From Brachyspira hampsonii 30446 (lineage in GTDB: Bacteria; Spirochaetota; Brachyspiria; Brachyspirales; Brachyspiraceae), in assembly GCF_000316195.1 (NCBI RefSeq), contig NZ_JH994111.1, positions 380,571 to 444,570 of the forward strand: a stretch of DNA of 64,000 bases, in the 5' to 3' direction. How positions within the stretch are numbered: the first letter of the stretch is position 1; every line of letters starts with the position of its first letter. Under the pieces are notes generated by a model. That model saw only the letters and a program-made list of their open reading frames with translations, was not told the DNA's origin and did no database searches. A program made the translations under genes and the position numbers. Of the stretch, positions 44,820 to 55,288 are shown one piece after another.

Positions 44820-45413
44820 CTAATAGTGATAAATACCGGACAAAATATTTTTCATTTTATTCATAGCTAATGATCTATGACTCATGGAATTTTTTTCTTC
44901 AAGGCTCATTTCAGCATAAGTAATATTATATCCGTCAGGCTGAAATATAGGGTCATATCCAAAACCTTCAAAACCTCTTGGATTTTCTATTATCTTTCCA
45001 TTAACTCTGCCTTCAACTGCTATATAATAATTATCATCTAATACGCATACAGCAGAAGTAACAAAATATGCAGTTTTATCTTTTTTATCTTTTAATTCAT
45101 CTAAAAGCATCTGCATTTTTTCTTTATATCCTAAACTCTCTCCTCCGTATCTTGCAGAATATATCCCAGGTTTTCCTCCTAAAGCATTGACACAAAGTCC
45201 GGAATCATCTGCTAAAGATGGAAGCTTAGTATGATAGTATACCGCTTTAGCCTTTATAAGAGAGTTTTCTATAAATGTATTTCCGTCTTCTATTATTTCA
45301 CCTATATCAGAGGGCATTGATAATATTTCTTTTATTACACTTCCTTTAAATATAGATTCTATTTCTTTTAATTTATGTTTATTTGATGTTGCTATTACTA
45401 ATTTATCAAGCAT
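44820..45413 (-). CDS. rdgB: non-canonical purine NTP pyrophosphatase (RdgB/HAM1)
   Basis: 197 residues. It hydrolyses ITP, dITP and XTP to protect nucleic acids from deaminated purines. Family motifs: IATSNKHKLKEIESIF at the N-terminus, LADDSGLCVNALGGKPGIYSARYGG near residue 66, GFEGFGYDPIF near 150 and SHRSLAMNKM at the end. AAGGAT precedes the start. Confidence 0.93.
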   Translation of the reverse strand: MLDKLVIATSNKHKLKEIESIFKGSVIKEILSMPSDIGEIIEDGNTFIENSLIKAKAVYYHTKLPSLADDSGLCVNALGGKPGIYSARYGGESLGYKEKMQMLLDELKDKKDKTAYFVTSAVCVLDDNYYIAVEGRVNGKIIENPRGFEGFGYDPIFQPDGYNITYAEMSLEEKNSMSHRSLAMNKMKNILSGIYHY

Positions 45414-45434
45414 ATTAATATCCTTAAAATAATT

Positions 45435-45905
45435 CTAATTTTTAATTTTAAAAAATAAATAAAAATCTTTGCTGTTAGGTATATAGTATTCCATTACATT
45501 TCCAACTATTATATATCCATTTTTAGGAGCATAATCCTCTACTATCTTTGTAAATATTTTGCTGTAATTTTCTATATTGCATTTTACTTTTATGAACTTG
45601 CCGCCTTTAATATTCCATTTTATCCAGTCTTCAGGCACGGAAGAATTTTCTTTTACTTCTACTCCTGCCATATATTTACCCATTTCACCCCAAGGAGCAA
45701 AAGTCTCATCAACATCATTCATGATTCCCCATATACCCGCCAAATTATTATTTTCATCAACTTTTACTAAATTTATAATTTCTTTAATATTTTTATTAAA
45801 ATTCTGCCAAAGAGGAAGAACCCACTGAGAATGTTTTTCACTTTCGCCCTCAGCTACTTTACCAATTACTTCAAAATCTTTTTTTTCTAGTATTTCTATT
45901 TCCAT
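45435..45905 (-). CDS. GyrI-like/effector-binding domain protein
   Basis: 156 residues. Start 45905 follows AGGAGAAATATATCC closely; the longer frame adds 20 residues without a site. The sequence (LPLWQNFNKNI, GIWGIMND, YMAGVEVKENSSVPEDWIKWNIKGG, IVEDYAPKNGYI) matches the AraC-effector/GyrI-like SOUL-type small-ligand-binding fold as a stand-alone domain. Such proteins bind small molecules or buffer drugs. It is 21 bases upstream of rdgB on the same strand. Confidence 0.7.
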   Translation of the reverse strand: MEIEILEKKDFEVIGKVAEGESEKHSQWVLPLWQNFNKNIKEIINLVKVDENNNLAGIWGIMNDVDETFAPWGEMGKYMAGVEVKENSSVPEDWIKWNIKGGKFIKVKCNIENYSKIFTKIVEDYAPKNGYIIVGNVMEYYIPNSKDFYLFFKIKN

Positions 45906-46099
45906 GGATATATTTCTCCTGCTTATATTAGCAAATATAATAACATATTTTTGTAAAATGAACACATGATTTTATATATGCATTTTAAATAAATTGCTAA
46001 TATGATACCAGATTATGCATTGTACTTTTTAATTAATAAATGAGTTTAAAATACGGATTAAAATTATTAAATTTATATGGTGATAGTAAGAAAAAATTA

Positions 46100-46140
46100 T
46101 AAAAAATAAGGAAGCCTATATTAGACTTCCTTCTATTTTT
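46100..46140 (-). terminator. terminator of the TRAP operon
   Basis: GGAAG and CTTCC arms (46110-46130) around CCTATATTAGA, with T-run on the minus strand. Confidence 0.7.
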
Positions 46141-46144
46141 TATT

Positions 46145-48124
46145 TTATGCTGCTGCAGTGTTCATTTTATTTTTGTTTCTTGTCAGAATTTGTACAGCAA
46201 CTAATATTACTATCATTCCTATTCCTATAATATCGCTGTAAACTTCAGGATATATAGAAAGAAGACCTGCTATAATAAATAATATTCTCTCATAAGGTTT
46301 ACATTTTCTAAATACATAACCTTCTAATCCAGCAGATACCCCAAACATACCTATAAGAGAAGTTATTAAAATAGGTATAACATCAGAAATTGTAGTATTA
46401 ATCATAAGTATATCCGGATTAAATATAAACATATAAGGTATAATAAAAGCACCTATAGAAAGTTTTGTCGCCTCTATTCCTGTTTTAAGCGGGTCAGATT
46501 TAGCAATAGCAGCGCCAGCCATAGCAGCTAAAGCAACAGGAGGAGTAACATCGGCTATAATACCAAAATAAAATACAAACATATGAGCAGCTAAAGGTTC
46601 ATAACCTAAACCTATTATAGCACTAGCAGCTATTGTAGAAGTGATAAGATAATTAGCAGTAGTAGGGACACCCATACCCAATATAATAGAACTTATCATA
46701 GTTAGGAACAATAAAAGTATAGGTATGCCTCCGGATATTGATATTAAGCCTGCACCTATTTTTAAACCTAATCCTGTTAGGGTTATAACTCCTATTATAA
46801 TTCCAGCCATAGCACATGCAATGGCAACGCTTATTATATTTCTGGCAGCATTAACAAAAACATCTATTAAATCATTAAGTCCGAAACTTACTTTTCTTTT
46901 CATTATGATGTCTACTATAGAGTTAATAACAGCAACTATAGCAGCAGCAATAATACCCATTAAACCAGCATAAATTGCAGTTTTACCAAGTACAAAGAAA
47001 TATATTATAGTAAGAAGCGGAATAACTAAATATCCCTTCTTCATTAAAAGCTCACCCATTTTAGGAAGAGAATCTCTTGATAAACCTTTAAGCCCTGTTT
47101 TTTTAGCCTCTAAATGCACCATTATAAATATACCTGTAAAATAAAGTATAGCTGGAATGATAGCAGCCTTAGCAACCTGCATATAAGGTATTCCCAAACT
47201 TTCAGCCATTAAAAAAGAAGCAGCACCCATTATAGGAGGCATTAACTGTCCTCCTGTAGAAGCAGAAGCCTCAACAGCACCTGCAAACTCTCCTCTGTAT
47301 CCTAAAGATTTCATCATAGGTATTGTGAAACTTCCTGTACCTACAGTATTAGAAACAGAACTTCCTGATACTGTACCGAACATTGCACTTGTAAGTACAG
47401 CTACTTTTGCAGGACCTCCGTCAAAACCTCCTGCTATAGCATTACATATATCTATAAAAAACTGACCTATTCCAGTCTTATCAAGCAATGCTCCGAAGAA
47501 TATAAATAAAAATATAAATGTAGCCGATGCCCCTATAGGAGTACCCATTATACCTTCTGTATTATAAAACAAATGCGATACTAATCTTTGAAGAGAGTAT
47601 CCTCTATGATTTAAAAAACCAGGTGCATAAGCTCCGAATAATGCATATATAATAAAAACTATTGATATTATAAGTATAGGAAGACCTACTATTCTTCTGC
47701 AGGCTTCAAATACAAGAAGTATTCCTATGATGCCTATTATAATATCTGTTGTTGTATATATACCAGCTCTTCTTACTATTGATTCAAAATTAATTACAAT
47801 ATAACCCCAAGAAGCAGCTCCTATTATAGCAAGTATAACATCATACCAAGGAAGTTTATCCTTAGGCATATCTTTTTTCATTGGAAAAAGCAAATATGCA
47901 AGAAGCATTACAAAGGCTAAGTGCGTAGCCCTTACAACCTGAGCAGTAATTCTTCCAGAAAGTATTGAATATAATTGAAACAAGCAGAATATTACTGATA
48001 TTGCTATGATTAAATATTTTTTAAATCCATTATATCTTCTGTATCTTGATTCACTGTCATATTTGCTCATATAATCATCAATTTCTTCGACTGTTGGAAT
48101 ATGAATATCTTTTTTATCTTTCAT
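46145..48124 (-). CDS. TRAP transporter fused permease (TAXI type)
   Basis: 659 residues with about eighteen membrane helices: an N-terminal set corresponding to the small DctQ subunit fused to a DctM-like large subunit. Typical segments are TGSFTIPMMKSLGYRGEFAGAVEASASTGGQLMPPIMGAASFLMAE and GMGVPTTANYLITS; the GGQLMPP and MGVPT loops are hallmarks of 4TM/12TM fusions. It imports organic acids or amino acids using a sodium or proton gradient with the TAXI receptor at 48708. Overlaps the DUF1850 gene by four bases. Confidence 0.92.
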   Translation of the reverse strand: MKDKKDIHIPTVEEIDDYMSKYDSESRYRRYNGFKKYLIIAISVIFCLFQLYSILSGRITAQVVRATHLAFVMLLAYLLFPMKKDMPKDKLPWYDVILAIIGAASWGYIVINFESIVRRAGIYTTTDIIIGIIGILLVFEACRRIVGLPILIISIVFIIYALFGAYAPGFLNHRGYSLQRLVSHLFYNTEGIMGTPIGASATFIFLFIFFGALLDKTGIGQFFIDICNAIAGGFDGGPAKVAVLTSAMFGTVSGSSVSNTVGTGSFTIPMMKSLGYRGEFAGAVEASASTGGQLMPPIMGAASFLMAESLGIPYMQVAKAAIIPAILYFTGIFIMVHLEAKKTGLKGLSRDSLPKMGELLMKKGYLVIPLLTIIYFFVLGKTAIYAGLMGIIAAAIVAVINSIVDIIMKRKVSFGLNDLIDVFVNAARNIISVAIACAMAGIIIGVITLTGLGLKIGAGLISISGGIPILLLFLTMISSIILGMGVPTTANYLITSTIAASAIIGLGYEPLAAHMFVFYFGIIADVTPPVALAAMAGAAIAKSDPLKTGIEATKLSIGAFIIPYMFIFNPDILMINTTISDVIPILITSLIGMFGVSAGLEGYVFRKCKPYERILFIIAGLLSIYPEVYSDIIGIGMIVILVAVQILTRNKNKMNTAAA

Positions 48125-48624
48125 TGTTTTCTCCTTGCACTTGTAATCATTTTAAATAATGAAACTTTTTTATATTGTATTTTTATATTTATTTGAGGTT
48201 TGAATAGAGTATTTAATTTTATTTCTTTTTCATCAAATTCTATTCTGTGATCCGCTACAATACCTACAAACAAATATAAATCTTTTATTACTTTATTAAT
48301 GTTATTTATTTCTATGTAATCATCTGTAATAATTATATTTTCATCGCCCTGAGGATCCGACATACCGGCACCATAAGAAACAAATCTTGTTTTTTCCAGC
48401 ACTATATCGTTGTTATCATTTATAATATAGTAATCTCTAATTCTTCCTTTATTTACAGAATGGGTATATGAAATTATAAACTCTTTTTTATCAATATTAA
48501 ATATAAAATTAACTTTATTATTTTTAACACTATTTAATACAAGTCTTGGAAATAGAGGCACAAATAATAAAGCAATAATTATTATGATTATAACAGATAT
48601 ACATATAATAATTTTCTTTAACAT
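48121..48624 (-). CDS. DUF1850 protein of the TRAP operon
   Basis: 167 residues with one N-terminal membrane helix and an extracytoplasmic domain. Family pattern: FIISYTHSVNKGRIRDYYIINDN, RFVSYGAGMSDPQGDENI, and HRIEFDEKEIKLNTLF. DUF1850 genes recur between TAXI receptors and fused permeases. Function unknown. It is translationally coupled to the permease. Confidence 0.82.
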   Translation of the reverse strand: MLKKIIICISVIIIIIIALLFVPLFPRLVLNSVKNNKVNFIFNIDKKEFIISYTHSVNKGRIRDYYIINDNNDIVLEKTRFVSYGAGMSDPQGDENIIITDDYIEINNINKVIKDLYLFVGIVADHRIEFDEKEIKLNTLFKPQINIKIQYKKVSLFKMITSARRKQ

Positions 48625-48707
48625 ATATATATTATTTTTTAGAATAATTATTTGGTGTATTCATTTTAATTAAAATAAATAATATGAATACACCAACATA
48701 TTTATAA

Positions 48708-49661
48708 TTATTGTATATTATATCCCAATTCTTGATAATATTTTAAAGCACCGGGATGGAATGGTATAGATATGCTTTTATAAGCATCTTCAATATTTAA
48801 TTCTTCGCCTTTAGCATGAGCAGTTGCTAAATCAGCTTTTTTATCAAATAATGTTTTCATTAAATTATAAACAACATCTTCAGGTATATTATTATTAACA
48901 GCAATAGTAGCTTTTACTGCTACAGCTTTAGTATCAGTATTAACATTATTATAAGTATTTGCAGGTATTGTTATTTCTGTATAATATTTGTATTTTCTAA
49001 TCATTTCATCTACCTGAGTCTGCTCCAAAGAAACTAATACTATATCGCTTGATAAAGATAATTCCTGTAAAGCAGCGTTAGGTATTCCAGCAACTATAAA
49101 ACAAGCATCTAATGTTCCATTTTGAAGTCCGTCGCTTGATTCTTTAAATGAAAGATTTGATTTGTTTATATCATCAAATGTAAGTCCATAAGCTTCTAAT
49201 ATTTGTTTAGCATTAAACTCAACACCGCTTCCGGCATCGCCTACAGATACTCTTTTACCTTTCATATCAGCTATTGTTTTTATTCCGCTTGATTTTGTAG
49301 CAGCTATCTGTACTATCTCTGGGTATAATGTAAGCATAGCAGAGAAATTAGTTAATACCTCTCCTGCGAATATGTCTGTACCGTTATAAGCATAGTCCAT
49401 AACATCATTTTGTACAAATGCAAAGTCAGCTTCATGTCTATTAAGAAGTCTTAAATTTTCAGCAGAAGCTCCTGTTGACTGAGCAGTAACATTCATTCCT
49501 TCAATATTAGCATTCCATATACTTGCTATACTTCCACCAAATGAATAGTAAGTACCGCTAGTTCCTCCTGTAGCAAAAATGTAATTTAGATTGTTGCTTT
49601 TTTGACATCCTATCATTATTAATGATAGAATAATAGCTGTAGAAATAAAAATATTTCTCAT
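48708..49661 (-). CDS. TAXI-family TRAP solute receptor lipoprotein
   Basis: 317 residues. Lipoprotein signal with lipobox MIGC (Cys near residue 18); start 49661 follows AAGGAG, the longer frame has no site. The TAXI signature is FATGGTSGTYYSFGGSIASIWN, then NLRLLNRHEADFAFVQNDVMDYA, and KGKRVSVGDAGSGVEFNAKQ. It binds the substrate, possibly glutamate- or acid-like, for the fused permease. First gene of the three-gene operon. Confidence 0.92.
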   Translation of the reverse strand: MRNIFISTAIILSLIMIGCQKSNNLNYIFATGGTSGTYYSFGGSIASIWNANIEGMNVTAQSTGASAENLRLLNRHEADFAFVQNDVMDYAYNGTDIFAGEVLTNFSAMLTLYPEIVQIAATKSSGIKTIADMKGKRVSVGDAGSGVEFNAKQILEAYGLTFDDINKSNLSFKESSDGLQNGTLDACFIVAGIPNAALQELSLSSDIVLVSLEQTQVDEMIRKYKYYTEITIPANTYNNVNTDTKAVAVKATIAVNNNIPEDVVYNLMKTLFDKKADLATAHAKGEELNIEDAYKSISIPFHPGALKYYQELGYNIQ

Positions 49662-49779
49662 AATAAGAATACTCCTTATAAGATTTATTAAATAATACAT
49701 TCTATAATATTAAAAGTCAATATTATATTTGTATAATAACAATAATACTGTTTTTTAGAATTTTATCAATAGTAATAAA

Positions 49780-50526
49780 CTATTCTAAGACTTCTATTAT
49801 ATCTTCAATATTAAATTCACCCTTATAATAAACTTTTTTCCAAGTATATTTAGCCCAATTTGTAGTGGTATATTTTTCCCCTTTTGAATTAGTTTCCTGA
49901 TAACCTTCAAAATTTCCTAAATATAATGTCATCTGTCCCTTAGGTATACCCTCCCAAGCATTTCCATCTGTAGCACCTGTAAAATCTAATCTCGAACCAT
50001 AATATACTACATGTTTAAGATTTGTTACACTAGCAAGCATACGAGGATACATAGTATTAAAATTACTTCCCAAAACTATCGCTTCAATTGATGTGCAATT
50101 ATAAAAAGCATTATTTCCTATAGCTTGCATATCAGCTGGAAAGTAAATCCCAGTAAGATTTCTTACATTTGTAAAACTTTCACTTGGCCATGTTTTATTG
50201 TTATCTTTAAAAATAACATTTTCTGCATATAAAAATACATGTTTATCCGGACGCTGTCTTAAGCATTCCGCTATACTTTTTATTGTAGTTGTATCTATAA
50301 CTCCTCGAATTCCTAATCTGCTTCCTCCGCTTCTGTCTATTGCATCATATATTATAGGACATTGAAAAGCTCCTCCATTATTACTAGCAGACAAGTGAAT
50401 TTGATATATAAAAAAATCTACTTTGCTTGCTTCTTCTATTGCATTATCAGGACCTAAATATTCTATATTACAAGATATAGTAATAATTAAAATAACCATA
50501 ATAATAATAATGTTTTTTGTTTTCAT
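49780..50526 (-). CDS. lipoprotein with BspA-like leucine-rich repeats
   Basis: 248 residues. Lipobox ITISC (Cys near residue 19) and AAAGGAG before the start. The middle (about 125-185) has BspA/TpLRR-type repeats: LTGIYFPADMQAIGNNAFYNCTSIEAIVLGS and LASVTNLKHVVYYGS. Only two to three repeats, fewer than in classic BspA adhesins. The rest is unrecognised, with a C-terminal WAKYTWKKVYY region. Possibly surface-exposed. It is 13 bases after the beta-barrel gene. Confidence 0.75.
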   Translation of the reverse strand: MKTKNIIIIMVILIITISCNIEYLGPDNAIEEASKVDFFIYQIHLSASNNGGAFQCPIIYDAIDRSGGSRLGIRGVIDTTTIKSIAECLRQRPDKHVFLYAENVIFKDNNKTWPSESFTNVRNLTGIYFPADMQAIGNNAFYNCTSIEAIVLGSNFNTMYPRMLASVTNLKHVVYYGSRLDFTGATDGNAWEGIPKGQMTLYLGNFEGYQETNSKGEKYTTTNWAKYTWKKVYYKGEFNIEDIIEVLE

Positions 50527-50539
50527 AAATTAAACTCCT

Positions 50540-51793
50540 TTATAATTTTGGTTCAGATGCAAATCTATATACAAAAGGTATGAACATAACTGAAAAACTC
50601 TTTGAAAATATAGCATATTCAAATGATAAGGATTGGTAAAATATATCAATAGTAGCACCAATTCTTATATCATAAGAGAAATAGTTATCTTTTATTGATA
50701 CTTCAGGCATATTTGAATGCAACTCATAAGTTTTATTATTAATATTTTCAGTTATACTATTTATACCAAATGTAGATTTAGAATCTAAAAAACTATATAT
50801 TAAGTCAACGCCGATAAAAGCATATATAGCAAAATAATCTATATATGGAACTTTATCTTTAATCTTTAATCCTCCTACTAATTTTGGAGTTAAAGCAAAA
50901 CTTATCCATTTATTTTCTATATTTGCTGATGTTGAAAAATATGCACCAGTATATGTACTATTTGCAGAATTATACATTTGAAACATATATCTTTCATCCA
51001 TAAAACCTAATTTGAATGTTCCATAATCAAAATTGAAATCTGCCCTAGCATCAATAAAGAAATAGTTGTCTCTATATACATAAAATTTCAAATCCATAGC
51101 TGCATGTAATCCAAATGTTTCTATTTTTGTATCTTTAATAAATAAATTATAAAAATCGCTATAACCCGGCATAAATGCAAATCTTAATCCTATAGATAGA
51201 GGTGCTGTCCAGCAATTAATAGAACCGAAAGCATAGATATATGGAAATGGTACTTTATCTATAGAATTTATAAGTCTTGCAAAATCATTATCATAATTTA
51301 ACGAAGTTTTAGTATCTTCAAGCTGAAAATTCAAGTAAGCACCAATTCCAACAGTACCTAATGGAAAATGCAAAGGAATAATTAATCCATAATTATCTCC
51401 TGAAGCAGCATTAAACTGTATTTTTCTCTTTATTTTCTGCTCTATAGAATATCCTACAGACATATTAAAATAATAAATATCATATAGGAAGTTTATACTT
51501 GACATTAAAAGTATTGCATCAGGAGATTCAGGGTATTTTGATATTAATGACGGATTATTAACAACATCTGTCCAAAAATCAGGATTAATATCTTCTATAA
51601 ATAATTTGGTATTATTAAAAAAATTTAATAAATATTCATTTTTAGAAATGTAATCAATATATCCTGCATCATATTTATTTTCCATTTGAAAGTATTTTGT
51701 TATAAATTCATTATACTGACTATTAATATCTTGAGAAAATGCAATGGGAGCATATAAACAGATGAAAATATAAACATGTAAAAAATATTTCAT
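50540..51793 (-). CDS. predicted outer-membrane protein
   Basis: 417 residues. Signal peptide ending AFSQ. A helical N-terminal part (about 20-120) is followed by long beta-strand-like sequence (IQRKIQFNAASGDNYGLIIPLHFPLGTVGIGAYL-like spacing, many Tyr/Phe). The FYVYRDNYFFIDARADFNFDYGTF stretch shows alternating aromatic strands. No lipobox and no family recognised. Pairs with the LRR lipoprotein downstream. Confidence 0.55.
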   Translation of the reverse strand: MKYFLHVYIFICLYAPIAFSQDINSQYNEFITKYFQMENKYDAGYIDYISKNEYLLNFFNNTKLFIEDINPDFWTDVVNNPSLISKYPESPDAILLMSSINFLYDIYYFNMSVGYSIEQKIKRKIQFNAASGDNYGLIIPLHFPLGTVGIGAYLNFQLEDTKTSLNYDNDFARLINSIDKVPFPYIYAFGSINCWTAPLSIGLRFAFMPGYSDFYNLFIKDTKIETFGLHAAMDLKFYVYRDNYFFIDARADFNFDYGTFKLGFMDERYMFQMYNSANSTYTGAYFSTSANIENKWISFALTPKLVGGLKIKDKVPYIDYFAIYAFIGVDLIYSFLDSKSTFGINSITENINNKTYELHSNMPEVSIKDNYFSYDIRIGATIDIFYQSLSFEYAIFSKSFSVMFIPFVYRFASEPKL

Positions 51794-51921
51794 ATATTTT
51801 TAATATAATAAAATTATTTTATAAATCAATATGAAAAAAAAATTATATAAAAAAAATTATTAATTATTAAAAATTAAATAATATTTTTACGATAAAATTT
51901 AAAAAAGTAGTTATTTTATTT

Positions 51922-52488
51922 ATGAAAAAAATTATTATTTTTATATTTATTATTTTTTATAGTATATTAATGTCCACCCCATTATTTATAGAAGAAACTC
52001 CAATAAAGAACTATGTAAAAAATAAAATTTTGAAAGAGGCAGAAAAAAAAGGAGATATACAAACCATAAAAGAATTAACTAATGATTATGTTATAATTAG
52101 TACAAATATGCAAACTAATAATAATCAATTAATCATAACTAATGATATAGATTTTTCAAAATATATAGATAGAGGATACGATATAACAATGGATGTACTT
52201 CCCAGATATTATACTGTGAGGGCAGGGGATACATTATTAAAAATATCATCATATCCATTCATATATGGAGAAAGAAATTTCTGGCGTATTATATATATTC
52301 ATAATAGAGATATAATAAATGATACTTCTTCTCTGCCAATTGGGTTAAAACTTTTTATACCAAGCATAAGAGGAGAAACCAGATATTGGAATTATGAACC
52401 CAAGCTTGAATATGTGCCTTTCAAAATAAAGATGGATTTAACTACAAATCTATATCAGGACTATCCTTTCATTATAAAAACTGAATAA
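51922..52488 (+). CDS. exported LysM-domain protein
   Basis: 188 residues. Signal peptide or anchor at the N-terminus (MKKIIIFIFIIFYSILM). A LysM domain occupies about residues 95-150: YYTVRAGDTLLKISSYPFIYG, WRIIYIHNRDII, and LPIGLKLFIPS, binding peptidoglycan. The region before it is Asn/Thr-rich. Likely a periplasmic cell-wall-binding protein. No strong ribosome-binding site is visible. Confidence 0.8.
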   Translation: MKKIIIFIFIIFYSILMSTPLFIEETPIKNYVKNKILKEAEKKGDIQTIKELTNDYVIISTNMQTNNNQLIITNDIDFSKYIDRGYDITMDVLPRYYTVRAGDTLLKISSYPFIYGERNFWRIIYIHNRDIINDTSSLPIGLKLFIPSIRGETRYWNYEPKLEYVPFKIKMDLTTNLYQDYPFIIKTE

Positions 52489-52496
52489 TTTTAACA

Positions 52497-52535
52497 ATAA
52501 AAAAGGCTTAAACTTATAAAAGTCTAAGCCTAATA
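52497..52535. terminator. bidirectional terminator between LysM gene and glgP
   Basis: AGGCTTAAAC and GTCTAAGCCT arms around TTATAAAA, with A- and T-runs. Confidence 0.75.
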
Positions 52536-52560
52536 TTTTATATAAGTTACCCTTTGAGTA

Positions 52561-55122
52561 TTAACTCCATATTATAAGTTTCATATCAAATTTATAACTT
52601 AAGTCCTTATGATATGGATACATTCTTATAGCATAACCGCTTTGTCCGCTATTAGTACATTCTAAAGTACCTGAGAAAGAATGTCTTCCATTTCCTAAAT
52701 CAGAAGAATGCTTCATTTCAACTGTAATAGGATCTATGATATCTTCTTTCATGCTTAATTTACCATAATAAAGTTCTATTCTTACAGAATCAGGTGCTAT
52801 ATCGCCAAGATTAACTATAGTTTTAACTTCAAATTTACTTCCAACTTTTAAGTTTCTTGAAGGCATTTCAGAAATTGTATTTTCAAATGAAACTTTAGAC
52901 CATTTTGAAATAATATCATTTTTCCAATTTTTTAGATTTTTAGCTTTATCAAATTCATTTTCTGTCATATTAATAAATCTTTTGCTTGCATTATTGTAGA
53001 ATTTGTTAAAGTAATCGGCAACCATTCTATTTGTAGAGAACACAGGACAAACAGTCTGCATACTCCATTTCATAGCAGCAACCCATTGTCTAGGTATATC
53101 ATCTCTTCCTCTTTCATAGAATAGAGGTATAATTTCATTTTCTAATACATTATAAAGAGCTTTACTTTCAACCTCATCTTGATATTCTAAATCTGTATAC
53201 TCTTCTCTGTTGCCTATAGCCCAGCCATTTTGTCCGTCATAAGCCTCATCCCACCAGCCGTCTAATACGCTGAAGTTTAATCCTCCGTTTGGCGGAACTT
53301 TCATACCGCTTGTACCGCTTGCCTCTAAAGGTCTTCTAGGATTGTTAAGCCATACATCTACACCCTGAACCATATATCTAGCTACATTTATATCATAATC
53401 TTCTATAAATACTATATGATCTCTGAAATCTTCTCTTCTGCATATCTCAGCAATATTTCTTATTAATTCTTTACCGCCATTGTCATGTGGGTGAGCTTTA
53501 CCTGCAAATATTATCTGTACTGGTCTTTCAGAATTAGAGACAATTTTCTTTAATCTTTCTAAATCTTTGAAAAGTAATGTTCCTCTTTTATAAGTAGCAA
53601 ATCTTCTAGCAAAACCTATTGTTAAAGCTTCTGGAGAAAGTATTTGATCGGCATGTTCTATTTCTTTTTTTGTGAAGCCTCTGTTTGTAATTTGAGTTTT
53701 TAATCTTTCACGGCAAAAGTCAATGAGTCTTTCTTTTCTTCTTTCATGAGTTCTCCAAAGTTCTGCATCAGGTATTTTTTGAACTCTTTCCCAAATTTCA
53801 TATTCTAATGGTTTAGTTCTCCAACGAGGTCCTAAATATCTGTCAAGTAAGTTCTGCATATCAAAAGATATCCAGCTTAAAGTGTGAATTCCATTAGTAA
53901 TAGAATCTATAGGAAGCTCATTAACAGGAACGCCTCTCCAAATATCTTTCCACATATTTCTTGATACCTGTCCATGAAGTTCGCTTACACCGTTATTTTC
54001 AGCTGATAAATTAAGAGCAAGAACTGTCATACAGAAACTTTCTTTTTGATCATCAGGATTAATTCTTCCTAGTCTTATGAACTCATCCATAGACATATTG
54101 ATATGCTTAACATATTCTGTAAAATATTTTTGTATCATATCTATAGGGAATATGTCATTACCAGCAGGCACAGGAGTGTGAGTAGTAAATATATTAGAAC
54201 TGTAAACTACCTCTCTTGCTGTTTCTCTATCTAAATTATTATTTTCCATTAATTGTCTTATTCTCTCTAAAGAAAGAAAAGCACTATGTCCTTCATTCAT
54301 ATGGTATATAGTAGGTTTAATACCTAGTTTGTCCAAAGCCTTAACACCGCCTATACCAAGAAGTATTTCCTGCTGTATTCTAGTTTCTAAGTTACCGCCG
54401 TAAAGCTGAGCTGTAATATCTCTGTCTTCAACGCTGTTTTCTTCAATATTAGCATCTAAATAATAAAGCTCTATTCTTCCTACATTAGCTTTCCATATCT
54501 GAGCATAAACTTTTCTTCCAGGCAAATCAACATCTACTTTCATTGTTTCGCCGTTTTTATCTAAAACTTTTTCTAAAGCTAAGTTAAAGAAATCATTTTC
54601 TATATCGTATTCCTGCTGCCAGCCGTCAGCATTTAAATATTGTCTGAAATATCCTTTTCTGTATAAGAGTCCCATTGCCACTAAAGGTAAACCTAAATCG
54701 CTTGCAGATTTTAAGTGATCTCCTGATAATATACCAAGACCTCCTGAGTAGTTAGGCAAAGATTCATGAAGTCCGTATTCAAAAGAAAAATAAGCTATTT
54801 TTTCATTTTTAGTTTTTTTGCTTTCATCTAAACTATTATACCAAGTTTCCTGATTCATGTAAGTTTTAAACTCATCATAAACTTCAGCTAAATTCATCAT
54901 AGCAGCATCATCTTGAAGCATAGCATCAAAACGTTCTTGTAAAGATTCGCCTAAAACTCTTATAGGGTTGTGATCTCTTTTATCCCAATTATCAATATCT
55001 ATCGTTCTCAACAAAGTTATTGCTTTCTGATTCCAGCACCACCAAAAGTTTTTAGTAATTTCTATAAGTGGTTCTAATTCTTTTGGTACCGATGGTGAAA
55101 CCATATATTTATTTAATTTCAT
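52561..55122 (-). CDS. glgP: alpha-glucan (glycogen) phosphorylase, GT35
   Basis: 853 residues. It releases glucose-1-phosphate from glycogen or maltodextrins using PLP. The N-terminal DUF3417-type region (ELEPLIEITKNFWWCWNQKA) marks the alpha-glucan phosphorylase subtype rather than the classic enzyme. Active-site stretch: EASGTSGMKVPPNGGLNFSVLDGWW near residue 605, containing the PLP lysine; HMNEGHSAFLSLER near 270. AAGGCGG precedes the start. Opposite strand to aroF with a 370-base gap. Confidence 0.93.
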   Translation of the reverse strand: MKLNKYMVSPSVPKELEPLIEITKNFWWCWNQKAITLLRTIDIDNWDKRDHNPIRVLGESLQERFDAMLQDDAAMMNLAEVYDEFKTYMNQETWYNSLDESKKTKNEKIAYFSFEYGLHESLPNYSGGLGILSGDHLKSASDLGLPLVAMGLLYRKGYFRQYLNADGWQQEYDIENDFFNLALEKVLDKNGETMKVDVDLPGRKVYAQIWKANVGRIELYYLDANIEENSVEDRDITAQLYGGNLETRIQQEILLGIGGVKALDKLGIKPTIYHMNEGHSAFLSLERIRQLMENNNLDRETAREVVYSSNIFTTHTPVPAGNDIFPIDMIQKYFTEYVKHINMSMDEFIRLGRINPDDQKESFCMTVLALNLSAENNGVSELHGQVSRNMWKDIWRGVPVNELPIDSITNGIHTLSWISFDMQNLLDRYLGPRWRTKPLEYEIWERVQKIPDAELWRTHERRKERLIDFCRERLKTQITNRGFTKKEIEHADQILSPEALTIGFARRFATYKRGTLLFKDLERLKKIVSNSERPVQIIFAGKAHPHDNGGKELIRNIAEICRREDFRDHIVFIEDYDINVARYMVQGVDVWLNNPRRPLEASGTSGMKVPPNGGLNFSVLDGWWDEAYDGQNGWAIGNREEYTDLEYQDEVESKALYNVLENEIIPLFYERGRDDIPRQWVAAMKWSMQTVCPVFSTNRMVADYFNKFYNNASKRFINMTENEFDKAKNLKNWKNDIISKWSKVSFENTISEMPSRNLKVGSKFEVKTIVNLGDIAPDSVRIELYYGKLSMKEDIIDPITVEMKHSSDLGNGRHSFSGTLECTNSGQSGYAIRMYPYHKDLSYKFDMKLIIWS

Positions 55123-55252
55123 AAAATTACCGCCTTAAAAATTATTTTAGATATAGCTCTGCTTATTCTATAATATTTTACAATAAAATCAATGAATTTA
55201 TTTAATTATATGCTGTTATTTTTTATAAAATTATAATTATAGGTGATTTTTC

Positions 55253-55280
55253 TTGACTTTTATTCATATTGATATATAAT
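55253..55280 (+). promoter_or_regulatory. promoter of aroF leader
   Basis: TTGACT at 55253-55258, 16-base spacer, consensus TATAAT at 55275-55280. The expected transcript start is near 55287, almost at the ATG of the leader peptide (55289). Confidence 0.72.
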
Positions 55281-55288
55281 TAATTATT